A DNA stretch of 64,000 nucleotides from Streptomyces endocoffeicus (GCF_016741935.1 NZ_JAERRG010000008.1:310001-374000); one strand, 5' to 3'. Numbered from the stretch's first letter, positions 8,985-18,639 are shown. Notes: a model not told the origin generated them from the letters alone. Numbers and translations are program-made.

Positions 8985-10085
8985 ATGAACGCAACGATGC
9001 GTCGCGTCGCTCTTGCCGCTTCTGTGATGTCGATGACGGTAGCCCTCGCCGCCTGTGGCTCGGCGAAGGAAGCCGACAGCAACAGCAAGGGCGACAAGAA
9101 GAAGACCGGTCCGCTCACGATCGGGCTACTGCTGCCTGAGGATCAGACGGCCAGATACGAGAACTTCGACCGGCCCTTCGTCACCAAGAAGATCAAGGCG
9201 CTCTGCGCCGACTGCAAGATCCTTTACGTCAACGCCAAGTCGGACCCCTCGGTCCAGCAGCAGCAGGTCGACTCGATGATCACCAAGAAGGTCGACGCGA
9301 TCATCCTTGACTCGGTGGACTCCAAGTCCATCGCCAGCTCGGTCAAGAAGGCGGACGAGGACGGTATCCCGGTCATCGCCTACGACCGGCTCGCCGAGGG
9401 CCCGGTCTCCGCGTACACCTCGTTCGACAACGAGACGGTCGGCAAGGTCCAGGGCAAGGCCCTGCTCGAGGCGCTGGGCGACAAGGCCAAGAGCGGCAAG
9501 ATCGTCATGCTCAACGGCTGGGAGGCCGACCCCAACGCCGCCATGTTCAAGAAGGGCGCGATGTCCGTCCTCAAGGGCAAGGTGAACGTCGGCAAGTCCT
9601 ACGACATCGACCGCTGGCTGGCGGACAAGGCCAACGAGGCCATGACGGGCGCCATCTCCTCGCTCGGCAAGGACAACATCGTCGGCGTCTACTCGGCCAA
9701 CGACAGCATGGCCGGCGGCGCGATCACCGCGCTCAAGAGCGGCGGCCTCAACCCGCTGCCCCCGGTCACCGGACAGGACGCCGAAATCGAGGGTGTGCGC
9801 CGGGTCATCACCGGTGAGCAGTACATGAGCGTCTACAAGTCCTACCTGGACGAGGCCACCGCCGCCGCGGAGATGGCCATCGCGCTCGGCCGCGGGGAGA
9901 AGGTCAACGAGTCCAACACGGTCGACAGCCCGACCACCAAGGACATCCCGGCGACGCTGATCACCCCGGTCTCGCTGACCAAGAAGAACATCAAGGAAAC
10001 CGTCATCAAGGACGGGATCTACAAGATCGACCAGATCTGCACCGCCAAGATCAAGTCGGCGTGCGCAGCGGCCGGTCTGAAGTAA
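8985..10085 (+). CDS. xylF: Xylose ABC transporter substrate-binding lipoprotein XylF
   Basis: 366 residues from the ATG at 8985, with GGGAGG 10-11 bases upstream; a second ATG lies at 8997. The signal peptide ends in the lipobox LAAC (Cys24). The body is a periplasmic-binding protein of the RbsB/XylF type (family 4), starting PLTIGLLLPEDQTARYENFD and containing YDRLAEGPVSAYTSFDNE, a segment characteristic of xylose-binding proteins. It is first in an operon with xylG and xylH directly after rok7B7. The stop codon begins a triplicated 17-bp repeat. Confidence 0.9.
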   Translation: MNATMRRVALAASVMSMTVALAACGSAKEADSNSKGDKKKTGPLTIGLLLPEDQTARYENFDRPFVTKKIKALCADCKILYVNAKSDPSVQQQQVDSMITKKVDAIILDSVDSKSIASSVKKADEDGIPVIAYDRLAEGPVSAYTSFDNETVGKVQGKALLEALGDKAKSGKIVMLNGWEADPNAAMFKKGAMSVLKGKVNVGKSYDIDRWLADKANEAMTGAISSLGKDNIVGVYSANDSMAGGAITALKSGGLNPLPPVTGQDAEIEGVRRVITGEQYMSVYKSYLDEATAAAEMAIALGRGEKVNESNTVDSPTTKDIPATLITPVSLTKKNIKETVIKDGIYKIDQICTAKIKSACAAAGLK

Positions 10086-10120
10086 CGGCCGGTCTGAAGT
10101 AACGGCCGGTCTGAAGTAAC
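10070..10120 (+). repeat. Three perfect 17-bp tandem copies at the xylF stop codon
   Basis: GGCCGGTCTGAAGTAAC occurs at 10070-10086, 10087-10103 and 10104-10120. The first copy encodes the last residues and the TAA stop; two more copies follow in the xylF-xylG gap. Confidence 0.97.
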
Positions 10121-10255
10121 CGCCGGTCTCCGGCATATCGGAGCAGGGCCGTCCGTACCCACGGACGGCCCGCCTCCCTGACTCACCCCCCAATCGAGGG
10201 GAGAGCGCGCTCTCCCCTCCGTCACACAGCAGGGACCACCCTGCCCGGAACGGAG

Positions 10256-11044
10256 ATGGCCATCGTGCCGAACGGACCCGTGTTGGCGTTGCGCGGGATC
10301 TCCAAGCGGTTCGGCGCCGTCCAGGCGCTCACCGACATCCATCTGGAGGTCCACGCCGGTGAAGTCGTCGCCCTGGTGGGCGACAACGGCGCCGGCAAGT
10401 CGACCCTTGTCAAGAGCATTGCCGGAGTCGGCCCCGCCGACGAAGGCGTCATCGAGTGGCAGGGCAAGCCCGTCCAGGTCACCCGGCCGCACGACGCCCA
10501 GGAGCTGGGCATCGCGACCGTCTACCAGGACCTCGCCCTCTGCGACAACATCGACGTCGTCGGCAATCTCTTCCTCGGCCGCGAGATCCTGCGCGTCGGG
10601 GTGCTCGACGAGGTCGAAATGGAGCGGCGCGCCCGTGAGTTGCTCCAGACCCTGTCGATCCGCATCCCCAGTGTGCGGATCCCGATCGCCTCGCTCTCGG
10701 GCGGTCAGCGGCAGACCGTCGCCATCGCCCGTTCGATGCTCGGCGAGCCCAAGCTGGTGATCCTGGACGAGCCGACCGCCGCCCTCGGCGTCGAGCAGAC
10801 CGCGCAGGTCCTGGACCTGGTCGAGCGGCTGCGCGACCGCGGCCTCGCCGTCATCCTCATCAGCCACAACATGGCCGACGTGAAGGCCGTCGCGGACCGG
10901 GTCGCGGTGCTGCGGCTGGGCCGCAACAACGGCATCTTCGATGTGAAGACCACCTCTCAGGAAGAGATCATTTCCGCCATCACCGGCGCCACGGACAACG
11001 CCGTGACCCGCCGCAAGGCGCGTAGCGGGGAGGTCGCGAAGTGA
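10256..11044 (+). CDS. xylG: Xylose ABC transporter ATP-binding protein XylG (single cassette)
   Basis: 262 residues from the ATG at 10256. The GTG at 10265, nine bases after GGAG, is an equally good start. It has one complete ABC cassette: Walker A GDNGAGKST near residue 44, signature LSGGQRQ near 147, Walker B LVILDEPTAA near 168, and switch His in LISHNM. Enteric XylG and RbsA proteins carry two cassettes in about 500 residues; this one has one and must dimerise, as in the Streptomyces orthologue and FrcA-type systems. It energises xylose import with XylF and XylH and overlaps xylH by four bases. Confidence 0.9.
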   Translation: MAIVPNGPVLALRGISKRFGAVQALTDIHLEVHAGEVVALVGDNGAGKSTLVKSIAGVGPADEGVIEWQGKPVQVTRPHDAQELGIATVYQDLALCDNIDVVGNLFLGREILRVGVLDEVEMERRARELLQTLSIRIPSVRIPIASLSGGQRQTVAIARSMLGEPKLVILDEPTAALGVEQTAQVLDLVERLRDRGLAVILISHNMADVKAVADRVAVLRLGRNNGIFDVKTTSQEEIISAITGATDNAVTRRKARSGEVAK

Positions 11045-12357
11045 CCACGAACGTCGACAAGACCAACGGCGGTCCGTCGAACGGCGCCAACAAGGCGAGC
11101 GGTCCGGCCGACGCCAACCCCGTCGCCAAGGACGCGGTCACCGTCGTCGACCCCCGGCTGCTGGTCCGTCAGGAGGGCTTCAAGGGCTATCTGACGGAGT
11201 TCGGCCGCAAGATGCGCAGCGGTGACCTGGGCGCGGTCCCGGTCATCGTCGGCATCGCCATCATCTGGGCGGTCTTCCAGGCGAAGGACAGTGCCTTCCT
11301 CTCGCCCAAGAACCTCTCCGACCTCTCCATCCTGCTCGGCGGCACCGGCATGATCTCGGTCGGGATCGTCTTCGTGCTGCTGCTCGGTGAGATCGACCTG
11401 TCCGTCGGCTCGGTCAGCGGTCTGGCCGCGGCGACCCTGGCGGTGCTCAACGTCAACCACGGGGTGCCCGAGGGGATCGCGGTGCTCGCGGCGCTCGCCA
11501 GTGGCGCGGCCCTCGGCGCGTTGCACGGCTTCTTCTTCGCCAAGATCGGCGTACCGGCCTTCGTGGTGACGCTGGCCGGTCTGCTGGCCTGGAACGGTCT
11601 GATGCTCCAGGTGCTCGGCACCACCGGCACCATCAGCATCGCGGACGACAGCTTCGTGCGCGATCTCACCGCGCACTACTTCAGCCAGCTCATCGCCGCG
11701 TACGGGGCGGCCACGGTGGCGACGGCGGGCTTCTTCCTCGCCCAGTTCCTGGACAGCAGGCGCCGTAAGGCGGTCGGCATACCCTCGCGGCCGCTGAGCG
11801 AGATCCTGGTCCGTACGGGCGTGCTCGCGGTGATCGTCTACGCCGCGGCCTGGCGGCTCAACGAGTACAAGGGTCTGCCCCTCGCTCTGGTGATCTTCGT
11901 GGCGGTCCTGGTGATCCTGGACTTCGTGGTCCGCCGCACCTCCTACGGGCGCAAGGTGATCGCCCTGGGCGGCAGCGTCGAGGCCGCCCGCCGCGCGGGC
12001 ATCAACGTCGTCGCCATCCGGATCTCGGTCTACTCGCTGGCCGGGCTGATGGCCGCGTGCGGCGGCATCATGATCGCCTCCCGGATCGGCTCCGCCAGCC
12101 AGCAGGCCGGTACCGGCAACCTGCTGATGGAGGCCATCGCGGCCGCCGTCATCGGTGGCACCAGCCTCTTCGGTGGCCGGGGCTCGGTCTGGTCGGCGCT
12201 GCTCGGCATGCTGGTCATCGGCTCGATCTCGTCCGGGATGAACCTGCTGGGCGTCGCGAACTCCGTCCAGTACATGATCACCGGTGGGGTGCTGCTGGCC
12301 GCCGTCGTCATCGACTCGGTGTCGCGCAGGACACAGCGGTCCGCGGGTCGCGGCTGA
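11041..12357 (+). CDS. xylH: Xylose ABC transporter permease XylH
   Basis: 438 residues from the GTG at 11041, which overlaps the xylG stop (GTGA). About 60 hydrophilic N-terminal residues precede roughly ten membrane spans of the branched-chain/ribose permease superfamily (BPD_transp_2). Typical segments are LLLGEIDLSVGSVSGLAAA and GGTSLFGGRGSVWSALLGML. It is last in xylFGH and is followed by a 16-bp hairpin. Confidence 0.9.
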   Translation: MTTNVDKTNGGPSNGANKASGPADANPVAKDAVTVVDPRLLVRQEGFKGYLTEFGRKMRSGDLGAVPVIVGIAIIWAVFQAKDSAFLSPKNLSDLSILLGGTGMISVGIVFVLLLGEIDLSVGSVSGLAAATLAVLNVNHGVPEGIAVLAALASGAALGALHGFFFAKIGVPAFVVTLAGLLAWNGLMLQVLGTTGTISIADDSFVRDLTAHYFSQLIAAYGAATVATAGFFLAQFLDSRRRKAVGIPSRPLSEILVRTGVLAVIVYAAAWRLNEYKGLPLALVIFVAVLVILDFVVRRTSYGRKVIALGGSVEAARRAGINVVAIRISVYSLAGLMAACGGIMIASRIGSASQQAGTGNLLMEAIAAAVIGGTSLFGGRGSVWSALLGMLVIGSISSGMNLLGVANSVQYMITGGVLLAAVVIDSVSRRTQRSAGRG

Positions 12358-12383
12358 CCCCGGACGCCTCATCCGCTCACCCG

Positions 12384-12418
12384 GCCGCCCGGTGCCTTCA
12401 CGGAAGGCACCGGGCGGC
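12384..12418 (+). terminator. Hairpin terminator after xylFGH
   Basis: Perfect 16-bp arms (12384-12399 and 12403-12418) close on the 3-base loop ACG, 26 bases after the xylH stop. Confidence 0.85.
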
Positions 12419-12537
12419 TGTCCGAAAAGAACACGCGTGACGGGGATCGCATGGGGGGAGGTCTGCGCCGGAGCGCGGAACATTAGACTCAGGCGGACGG
12501 CAAGCTCCATGGAGACGCTCGAAGCAAGGAGGCACGG

Positions 12538-14502
12538 GTGCTGCTGACCCGCATCACGGGACCGCGCGATCTGGACCGGCTCACTCCGGAGGAGCTGGAC
12601 CAGCTGGCCGCGGAGATCCGCTCCTTCCTCGTCGACGCCGTCTCCAAGACCGGTGGCCATCTCGGCCCCAATCTCGGCGTGGTGGAGCTGACCATCGCCC
12701 TGCACCGGGTCTTCGACTCGCCCCGGGACAAGGTGCTGCTGGACACCGGCCACCAGTCCTATGTGCACAAGCTGCTCACCGGCCGCCAGGACTTCTCCAA
12801 GCTCAAGAGCAAGGGCGGTTTGTCCGGTTATCCCTCGCGCGCCGAGTCCGAGCACGACGTCATCGAGAACAGCCACGCCTCGACCGTCCTCGGCTGGGCC
12901 GAGGGCCTCGCCAAGGCCAATGAGCTGCTCGGCAAGCAGGACCATGTGGTCGCCGTGATCGGCGACGGGGCGCTCACCGGCGGGATGGCCTGGGAGGCGC
13001 TCAACAACATCGCCGCCGCCAAGAACCGCCCGCTGGTCATCGTCGTCAACGACAACGAGCGCTCCTACGGCCCGACCATCGGCGGACTGGCCAACCACCT
13101 CGCCACCCTGCGCACCACCGACGGCTACGAGCGCTTCCTGGCCCGCGGCAAGGACCTGCTGGAGCGCACCCCGGTCGTCGGCAGGCCGCTGTACGAGACG
13201 CTGCACGGGGCCAAGAAGGGGCTGAAGGACTTCATCACCCCGCAGGGCATGTTCGAGGACCTGGGGCTGAAGTACGTCGGCCCGATCGACGGCCATGACA
13301 TCGAGGCGCTGGAGTCGGCGCTGCAGCGGGCGAAGCGTTTCGGCGGCCCGGTCATCGTGCACTGCCTCACCGAGAAGGGCCGCGGCTACCAGCCCGCCCT
13401 CCAGGACGAGGCGGACCGCTTCCACGCCGTCGGCAAGATCCACCCGGACACCGGGCTGCCGATCTCGGCCTCCGGCGCCGACTGGACCTCGGTCTTCGGC
13501 GAGGAGATGGTCAAGCTCGGCGAGGAGCGCGAGGACATCGTCGCGATCACCGCGGCCATGCTGCACCCGGTGGGGCTCACCGAGTTCGCCAAGCGCTTCC
13601 CGGACCGGGTCTACGACGTGGGCATCGCCGAGCAGCACGCGGCCGTCTCGGCGGCGGGGCTGGCCACCGGCGGCGTCCACCCGGTCTTCGCGGTCTACGC
13701 CACCTTCCTCAACCGCGCCTTCGACCAGGTCCTGATGGATGTGGCGCTGCACAAGTGCGGCGTCACCTTCGTCCTGGACCGCGCCGGTATCACCGGCACC
13801 GACGGGGCCTCGCACAATGGCATGTGGGACATGTCGCTTCTGCAGGTCGTCCCCGGCCTGCGGATCGCCGCCCCGCGCGACGCCGACCAGGTCCGCGCCC
13901 AGCTGCGCGAGGCCGTGCGGGTGGAGGACGCGCCGACCGTGGTGCGCTACTCCAAGGGCGCGGTGGGCCCGGCGGTCGCGGCCGTCGGCAGGATCGGCGG
14001 CATGGACGTACTGCGGGAGCCCGCGGCGGCCGACCGCGAGCGGCCCGATGTGCTGCTGGTCTCGGTGGGCGCGCTGGCCCCGATGTGCCTGGACATCGCC
14101 GACCTTCTCGACAAACAGGGCATTTCCGCAACGGTCGTGGACCCCCGCTGGGTCAAGCCGGTCGACGAGGAACTGCCCGCCCTCGCCGAGCGCCACCGCG
14201 TCGTCGTCACCGTCGAGGACAACAGCCGGGTCGGCGGTGTGGGCTCCGCCGTCGCCCAGGCGCTGCGCGACTCGGGCGTCGACATGCCGGTGCGCGACTT
14301 CGGCATCCCGCCCCGCTTCCTCGACCATGCCTCCCGTAAGGAGGTCATGGCCGAGATCGGGCTGACCGCACCGGACATCGCCCGGCAGGTCACCGGGCTG
14401 GTCTCCAGGATCGGCGGCCGGTACGAGGACGAGTCCGCGGACGCGGGCTCCCGGGGCGCCGATGTGACCCGGCCGACGACGGCCGAACCGGTGCGCGACT
14501 GA
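12538..14502 (+). CDS. dxs: 1-deoxy-D-xylulose-5-phosphate synthase
   Basis: 654 residues from the GTG at 12538, with AAGGAGG 6 bases upstream. It makes DXP from pyruvate and glyceraldehyde 3-phosphate, the first step of the MEP isoprenoid pathway, using thiamine diphosphate. Seen: the N-terminal GHLGPNLGVVELTIALH, the ThDP/Mg motif GDGALTGGMAWEALNN (about residues 142-157), and the catalytic Glu in GIAEQHAAVSAAG near residue 365. Length is normal; only the last 30 residues look unconserved. It stands alone between two hairpins. Streptomyces often carry more than one dxs, so this may not be the only copy. Confidence 0.95.
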   Translation: MLLTRITGPRDLDRLTPEELDQLAAEIRSFLVDAVSKTGGHLGPNLGVVELTIALHRVFDSPRDKVLLDTGHQSYVHKLLTGRQDFSKLKSKGGLSGYPSRAESEHDVIENSHASTVLGWAEGLAKANELLGKQDHVVAVIGDGALTGGMAWEALNNIAAAKNRPLVIVVNDNERSYGPTIGGLANHLATLRTTDGYERFLARGKDLLERTPVVGRPLYETLHGAKKGLKDFITPQGMFEDLGLKYVGPIDGHDIEALESALQRAKRFGGPVIVHCLTEKGRGYQPALQDEADRFHAVGKIHPDTGLPISASGADWTSVFGEEMVKLGEEREDIVAITAAMLHPVGLTEFAKRFPDRVYDVGIAEQHAAVSAAGLATGGVHPVFAVYATFLNRAFDQVLMDVALHKCGVTFVLDRAGITGTDGASHNGMWDMSLLQVVPGLRIAAPRDADQVRAQLREAVRVEDAPTVVRYSKGAVGPAVAAVGRIGGMDVLREPAAADRERPDVLLVSVGALAPMCLDIADLLDKQGISATVVDPRWVKPVDEELPALAERHRVVVTVEDNSRVGGVGSAVAQALRDSGVDMPVRDFGIPPRFLDHASRKEVMAEIGLTAPDIARQVTGLVSRIGGRYEDESADAGSRGADVTRPTTAEPVRD

Positions 14503-14521
14503 GCCACCCCCTCCTTTCCGC

Positions 14522-14560
14522 CTGGGCCGGCCGGAGCGCTTCCTGCTCCGACCGGCCCAG
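14522..14560 (+). terminator. Hairpin terminator after dxs
   Basis: 16-bp arms (14522-14537 and 14545-14560) with one mismatch enclose a 7-base loop, 19 bases after the dxs stop. Confidence 0.8.
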
Positions 14561-14678
14561 CGTGCGTCGCACCACCCGCCCCCATCGGGTGAATCGGGGA
14601 CGGCCCTGAGCGTGCATGCCCCGCCGCCGATCGGTAACCAGAAGCATGAGCCGCACGGCAGGCGTGGAGGTGGCACCG

Positions 14679-16214
14679 GTGAGCGGATCGGAACCAGGCG
14701 GAGGCACCGGAGGCACCGGAGGCCGAGTCCGGCCGCGCTACCTGCGGACCAAGAGCATCGAGCAGTCCATCCAGGACACCGAGGAGCCCGACCACGCCCT
14801 CACCCGGTCGCTGTCCGTCCTGGACCTCACGGTCTTCGGCGTCGGCGTCATCATCGGCACCGGCATCTTCGTGCTCACCGGCGCGGTCGCCAAGGAACAG
14901 GCGGGGCCCGCCACCGCGCTGTCCTTCGTGGCCGCCGGTATCGCCTGCGCCCTGGCCGCGCTGTGCTACGCCGAGTTCGCCTCGACGGTTCCGGTCGCCG
15001 GATCCGCGTACACCTTCTCGTACGCCTCGCTCGGCGAGCTGCCCGCCTGGATCATCGGCTGGGACCTGGTGCTGGAGTTCGCGCTGGCCTGCGCCGTGGT
15101 CTCGGTGGGCTGGTCGGGGTACATCCGCTCGCTGCTGGACAACGCCGGATGGCATCTGCCCGACGCCCTGTCCGGGCCCGATGTCGCGCACGGCTTCTCC
15201 TTCGACCTGCTGGCCTTCCTACTGGTCCTGGTGATCACGGCGATCCTGGTCTTCGGCATGAAGCTGTCCGCGCGGGTCACCTCCGTGGTGGTCGCGATCA
15301 AGGTGGCCGTGGTGCTGCTCGTCATCATCGCGGGCGCCTTCTTCATCCACCCGGAGAACTACCACCCCTTCATCCCCGAGGCCCGGGGCTCGGTCTCCGG
15401 CTCCGGGCTGAAGGCGCCGCTGATCCAGCTGATGTTCGGTTACCAACCGACGACCTTCGGCGTCCAGGGCATCTTCACCGGCGCCGCCGTGGTCTTCTTC
15501 GCCTTCATCGGCTTCGACATCGTGGCGACCGCGGCGGAGGAGACCCGGAATCCACAGCGGGACATGCCCCGCGGCATCCTGGGCTCGCTGCTCATCTGCA
15601 CGGTGCTGTACGTCGCGGTGTCCATCGTGGTCACCGGCATGCAGAAGTACACCAGGCTGTCGGTGGACGCCCCGCTCGCCGACGCCTTCAAGGCGACCGG
15701 CCACCCGTTCTACGCGGGCCTCATCAGCTTCGGCGCCGCCGTCGGGCTCACCACCGTGTCCATGATCCTGCTGCTCGGCCAGAGCCGGGTGTTCTTCGCG
15801 ATGAGCCGCGACGGGCTGCTGCCCAGGGTCTTCTCCCGGGTGCATCCGCGCTTCGGCACGCCGTACCGCTCGACGATCGTGCTGGGCGTGGTCATCGCCG
15901 TGGTCGCCGGGTTCACCTCCATCTCCGAGCTGGCGGCCCTGGTGAACATCGGCACGCTCTTCGCCTTCGTCGTGGTCGCGCTGGGCGTCATCATCCTCCG
16001 CCGCACCCGGCCCGACCTGCCCCGCGCCTTCCGCACGCCCTGGGTGCCGGTGCTGCCGATCCTGTCGGTGGCCGCGTCGCTGTGGCTGATGCTCAATCTG
16101 CCCGCCGAGACCTGGGTGCGGTTCGGGGCGTGGATGGTCATCGGCCTCCTCGTCTACTTCCTCTACGGGCGCCGCCACAGCCGGGTGACGGCGGCGGGGA
16201 CGCGTACGGGGTAG
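14679..16214 (+). CDS. APC-superfamily amino acid permease
   Basis: 511 residues from the GTG at 14679, chosen because GGAGG lies 8 bases upstream; in-frame ATGs at 14646 and 14616 lack such a site. About 30 Gly-rich residues precede about twelve membrane spans. The first span FGVGVIIGTGIFVLTGAVA carries the GxGI/IGTGIF signature of the amino acid-polyamine-organocation family, and the arrangement resembles YfnA/CAT-type cationic amino acid transporters. Substrate cannot be fixed from sequence. It is a single-gene unit followed by a hairpin. Confidence 0.85.
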   Translation: MSGSEPGGGTGGTGGRVRPRYLRTKSIEQSIQDTEEPDHALTRSLSVLDLTVFGVGVIIGTGIFVLTGAVAKEQAGPATALSFVAAGIACALAALCYAEFASTVPVAGSAYTFSYASLGELPAWIIGWDLVLEFALACAVVSVGWSGYIRSLLDNAGWHLPDALSGPDVAHGFSFDLLAFLLVLVITAILVFGMKLSARVTSVVVAIKVAVVLLVIIAGAFFIHPENYHPFIPEARGSVSGSGLKAPLIQLMFGYQPTTFGVQGIFTGAAVVFFAFIGFDIVATAAEETRNPQRDMPRGILGSLLICTVLYVAVSIVVTGMQKYTRLSVDAPLADAFKATGHPFYAGLISFGAAVGLTTVSMILLLGQSRVFFAMSRDGLLPRVFSRVHPRFGTPYRSTIVLGVVIAVVAGFTSISELAALVNIGTLFAFVVVALGVIILRRTRPDLPRAFRTPWVPVLPILSVAASLWLMLNLPAETWVRFGAWMVIGLLVYFLYGRRHSRVTAAGTRTG

Positions 16215-16569
16215 CGGCCCGCGGATTTTTCCCCTCCAGGGGCTCCGCCCCTGGACCCCCGGGTTGACGGGCCGTCGTCCCGGCGGTCAGCGCCGGCGCG
16301 GCGGATGACTGGGCGGACGCCCGCGCACATCAGAGTCGCCTGGCCGGAGTGCGGGGCGGAGCCCCGGGTTCGCTCCGACCCTGGACCCCGGGAGGCGACG
16401 ACGAGCCGATTTTCGCCGCGGTCGGCTCACCGGCCGGGGTGCCGGCCGGGCCACCTGGGGCGCGGCCGGGGGCTGGGGCGGGGCCCCAGTTTCGGGAAGG
16501 GGCGGGGAGGGGAGCGGCCCGCCGCGGGCGTCATGGTCCGTCGGACACCTTCTGGCCGCCTGAGAGGGC
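16215..16569. repeat. Convergent intergenic region with hairpin and part of a dispersed GC-rich element
   Basis: This 355-bp gap holds no gene. A hairpin with 8-bp arms (16236-16243 and 16247-16254, loop TCC) follows the permease. From about 16480 to 16548 it carries the right half of the element also found at 27982-28167, 37515-37675 and about 40640-40855, recognisable by GTTTCGGGAAGGGGCGGGGA-like sequence and a CGTCGGACAC-like end. Confidence 0.7.
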
Positions 16570-16977
16570 CTAGGGCGAGCCGTTCGGGCGGACCGACCGG
16601 GGGCCCGTCGTCTCCGCGCCCAGCGCCGTGACCCGCGCCCGCAGCCCCTGGTCCGCCGTCACCACCAGGCAGGGGCGGCCCTCCTCACGGGCCGCCACCA
16701 CGGCCACGATGTGGTCGTCGCCGCTACCCGGCGCGCTCTCCACCCGTACGCCCGCCACCGGCTCGACGCCCCGCGCCGCGCCCTCGACCACCATCACGAT
16801 GTCCACCGGAGGGTCGTTGGCCCAACCGGGCACGCCGGGGCGGCCGGGGAGCCCGGTCCCGGCGAGGACGGCCAGCCGGTCGCGGAGCCGCTCGGCGGCG
16901 CCGCGCCGGTCACGCCACCAGCCATCCGGAACCGAGCCGACCACATTGGCGGCGTCAACGACCACAACCCCATCCAT
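16570..16977 (-). CDS. NYN/PIN-like domain protein, possible RNase-fold
   Basis: 135 residues from the ATG at 16977; a TTG two codons earlier is also in frame. The start VVVVDAANVVGS resembles the first Asp motif of NYN/PIN nuclease folds. GSGDDHIV and CLVVTADQGLRARV near the C-terminus resemble the later acidic motifs (D-D and T-x-D). Orthologues in Streptomyces are sometimes labelled NTP pyrophosphohydrolase, which the sequence does not support. It is divergent from the beta-propeller gene at 17048 and convergent with the permease. Confidence 0.6.
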   Translation of the reverse strand: MDGVVVVDAANVVGSVPDGWWRDRRGAAERLRDRLAVLAGTGLPGRPGVPGWANDPPVDIVMVVEGAARGVEPVAGVRVESAPGSGDDHIVAVVAAREEGRPCLVVTADQGLRARVTALGAETTGPRSVRPNGSP

Positions 16978-17047
16978 AGTCAAGGCAAATTACTATGGAC
17001 ATCGTTCGATCAGGTGGACGGGTTCGGGGAAGGGTTGGCAGCGGGCC

Positions 17048-18103
17048 ATGGCGTTGCGGTTGCTCCGCGGCAAGGACGGCAGGCTCACGGCCTACGCACC
17101 GGTGACGGGCGGTGTCGCCCGTTGGACCGAGGACCGCCCCGGAGGGGCGGAGTGGTCGGGGCCGTGGTTGATCGAGGTGTCTGGCCGCCTGGCCGGGCTG
17201 ACCGTCGTTCAGAGCCCAGAGGGCTATGCCCATCTGGTGGGGCTTCGGCACCGGCCGGACGGTGCCGGGGAACCGGCGCGCGTGGACGTCGTCCACGCCA
17301 CCCAGTTCCAGTCCGGCCGCCCGCTGACGGCGTGGCACTCCCTGGGCACCCCGCATCCCAAGGACGCCCGCAAGGCCGAGCGGACCGGCCTGCCCGCCGC
17401 GGCGGTGGACTCCTCCGGTGCCCTCCGTGTCTTCGTGCGCAACGCCGGGGGCGGGGTGAGCGCGCGGCGGCAGGACCCCAAGGGCACGTGGGAGCGCTGG
17501 ACCGACTGGAAGGGCACGCACGTACTGGGCGGCATGTCGGCGGCCTCGACCGCCGACGGCCGTCTCGAACTGCTCGCACCGGCCGGGAAGGGCGCCGCGC
17601 TGCGCTGGTACCAGCCCAAGCCCGGCGCCGCCCCCAAGCGGGGCGAGGACGTCCCCGCCGACGCCCGGCCGGATTCGGCGTCCATGGTGGAGAGCAGCCC
17701 CGGCACCCTCACCCACTACTGGCGCGACGCCCGCAGCGGTGAGGTCATGGCCTGGCGGCCGGACGCCCCGGCCCCCGCGCCGCTGGGCGGAGCCACGGGC
17801 ACCGGCCCGGTCGCCGCGGTGCGCGCCATGGTGGACGGTCACGACTGCACCGTCCTGGCCCACCAGGACTCAGCGGCCGGCGGGCTGGCCGTCGCCGCCC
17901 ACCCCTGCGAGGACGAGGCGGCGGGGGTGTGGTGGACGCCCTCGGGTGAGCAGGGCGCCCACACCCCGGCGCTGGCGCTGGACGACCAGGGCCGGGTGGT
18001 GCTGGCCGCGCTGGCGCTGGACGGAAAGCTCCTGGTGGCCCGTCAGAAGACCGACGAGCGCGGGCTGGCACTCCAGGCCTGGACCCGCGTGGGAAGCGGC
18101 TGA
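17048..18103 (+). CDS. Beta-propeller-like (PLL/sialidase-like) repeat protein, function unknown
   Basis: 351 residues from the ATG at 17048; the start is not well defined because the ribosome site is weak. The chain is a series of about 45-50-residue units of beta character with recurring patterns (LRVFVRNAGGGVSARRQD, WERWTDWKG, LELLAPAGKGAALRWYQ, LTHYWRDARSGEVMAWR). This is as in PLL-like lectin or sialidase-type propellers common in Streptomyces. No signal peptide is seen, so it may be cytoplasmic. No catalytic residues can be named. Repeats follow its stop codon. Confidence 0.6.
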   Translation: MALRLLRGKDGRLTAYAPVTGGVARWTEDRPGGAEWSGPWLIEVSGRLAGLTVVQSPEGYAHLVGLRHRPDGAGEPARVDVVHATQFQSGRPLTAWHSLGTPHPKDARKAERTGLPAAAVDSSGALRVFVRNAGGGVSARRQDPKGTWERWTDWKGTHVLGGMSAASTADGRLELLAPAGKGAALRWYQPKPGAAPKRGEDVPADARPDSASMVESSPGTLTHYWRDARSGEVMAWRPDAPAPAPLGGATGTGPVAAVRAMVDGHDCTVLAHQDSAAGGLAVAAHPCEDEAAGVWWTPSGEQGAHTPALALDDQGRVVLAALALDGKLLVARQKTDERGLALQAWTRVGSG

Positions 18104-18639
18104 GCGGCGCCACAGTGCGGCTGAGAGCCGGTTCGGTGCGGTGGTCCGGGTGGTTGGGTGGCGCGATAGCTCCGCTGAAGGTCCGTTCCGCGCGGCGGCC
18201 CGGCGCCCGGGGAGGGTGCCGCCGGTCCGTGTCCCGCCTCTGGTGTGGGCGCCACGGCCCGGCTGAGAGCCCGTTCGACGTCGCGGACTGGTTCCCGGGG
18301 AGGGTGCCGCCGGGCCGTTGCCCGTCCCGGGCGTCACCCCGCTCCCGCGCGTGACCCTGCCCCCGGGAGCGATCCCGCCCCCGGGAGCGACCCCGCCCCG
18401 GATACGCGTGGCGGGTGCTTGCCGCCGGGTGGCGGTCCGGCCACGGCGGGTGGCGCGGCCGGGGCGCGCCCTTCGCCGGGGCGCCGGGGCGCCGGGGCGC
18501 GGGGACGGCGACGCCGGTGGGGCCCCGGAACGGCCGGGCAAGCCCCCGAACGCCCGGGGGCCGGGCAAGCCCCCGAACGCCCAAGTGCCGGGCGGGCCTT
18601 CGCCCGCCCGGCACCCGGGTATGTCACGCGCCGCCGACG
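18104..18639. repeat. 536-bp gene-free region of degenerate direct repeats
   Basis: No convincing gene. The stop context GGCTGAG of the preceding gene recurs at about 18120 and 18260. Two degenerate units of roughly 70 bp (about 18171-18237 and 18261-18330) share CCCGGGGAGGGTGCCGCCGG. Shorter repeats follow (CCCCGGGAGCGA-like near 18360-18400, GGGGCGCC three times near 18475-18500, and a 22-bp duplication at about 18535 and 18561). Open frames here translate to Pro/Gly/Arg low complexity. Confidence 0.7.
18585..18614 (-). terminator. Hairpin terminator after fadA-fadB
   Basis: Perfect 13-bp arms (18585-18597 and 18602-18614) close on the tetraloop CTTC, 25 bases past the fadB stop on the minus strand. 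Confidence 0.85.

Noticed and set aside
10256..11044. XylG truncated to one ABC cassette as a broken gene
   Set aside because: The cassette is complete, the stop overlaps the xylH start, and single-cassette xylose or fructose ATPases are known, so it is not truncated.
10957..14676. Minus-strand open frame of 1239 codons
   Set aside because: Runs antisense across the end of xylG, all of xylH and dxs, all of which have full motifs; the translation is low complexity.
18104..18639. Possible small genes on either strand in a 536-bp gap
   Set aside because: All frames give Pro/Gly/Arg repeats and the DNA itself consists of degenerate tandem repeats.
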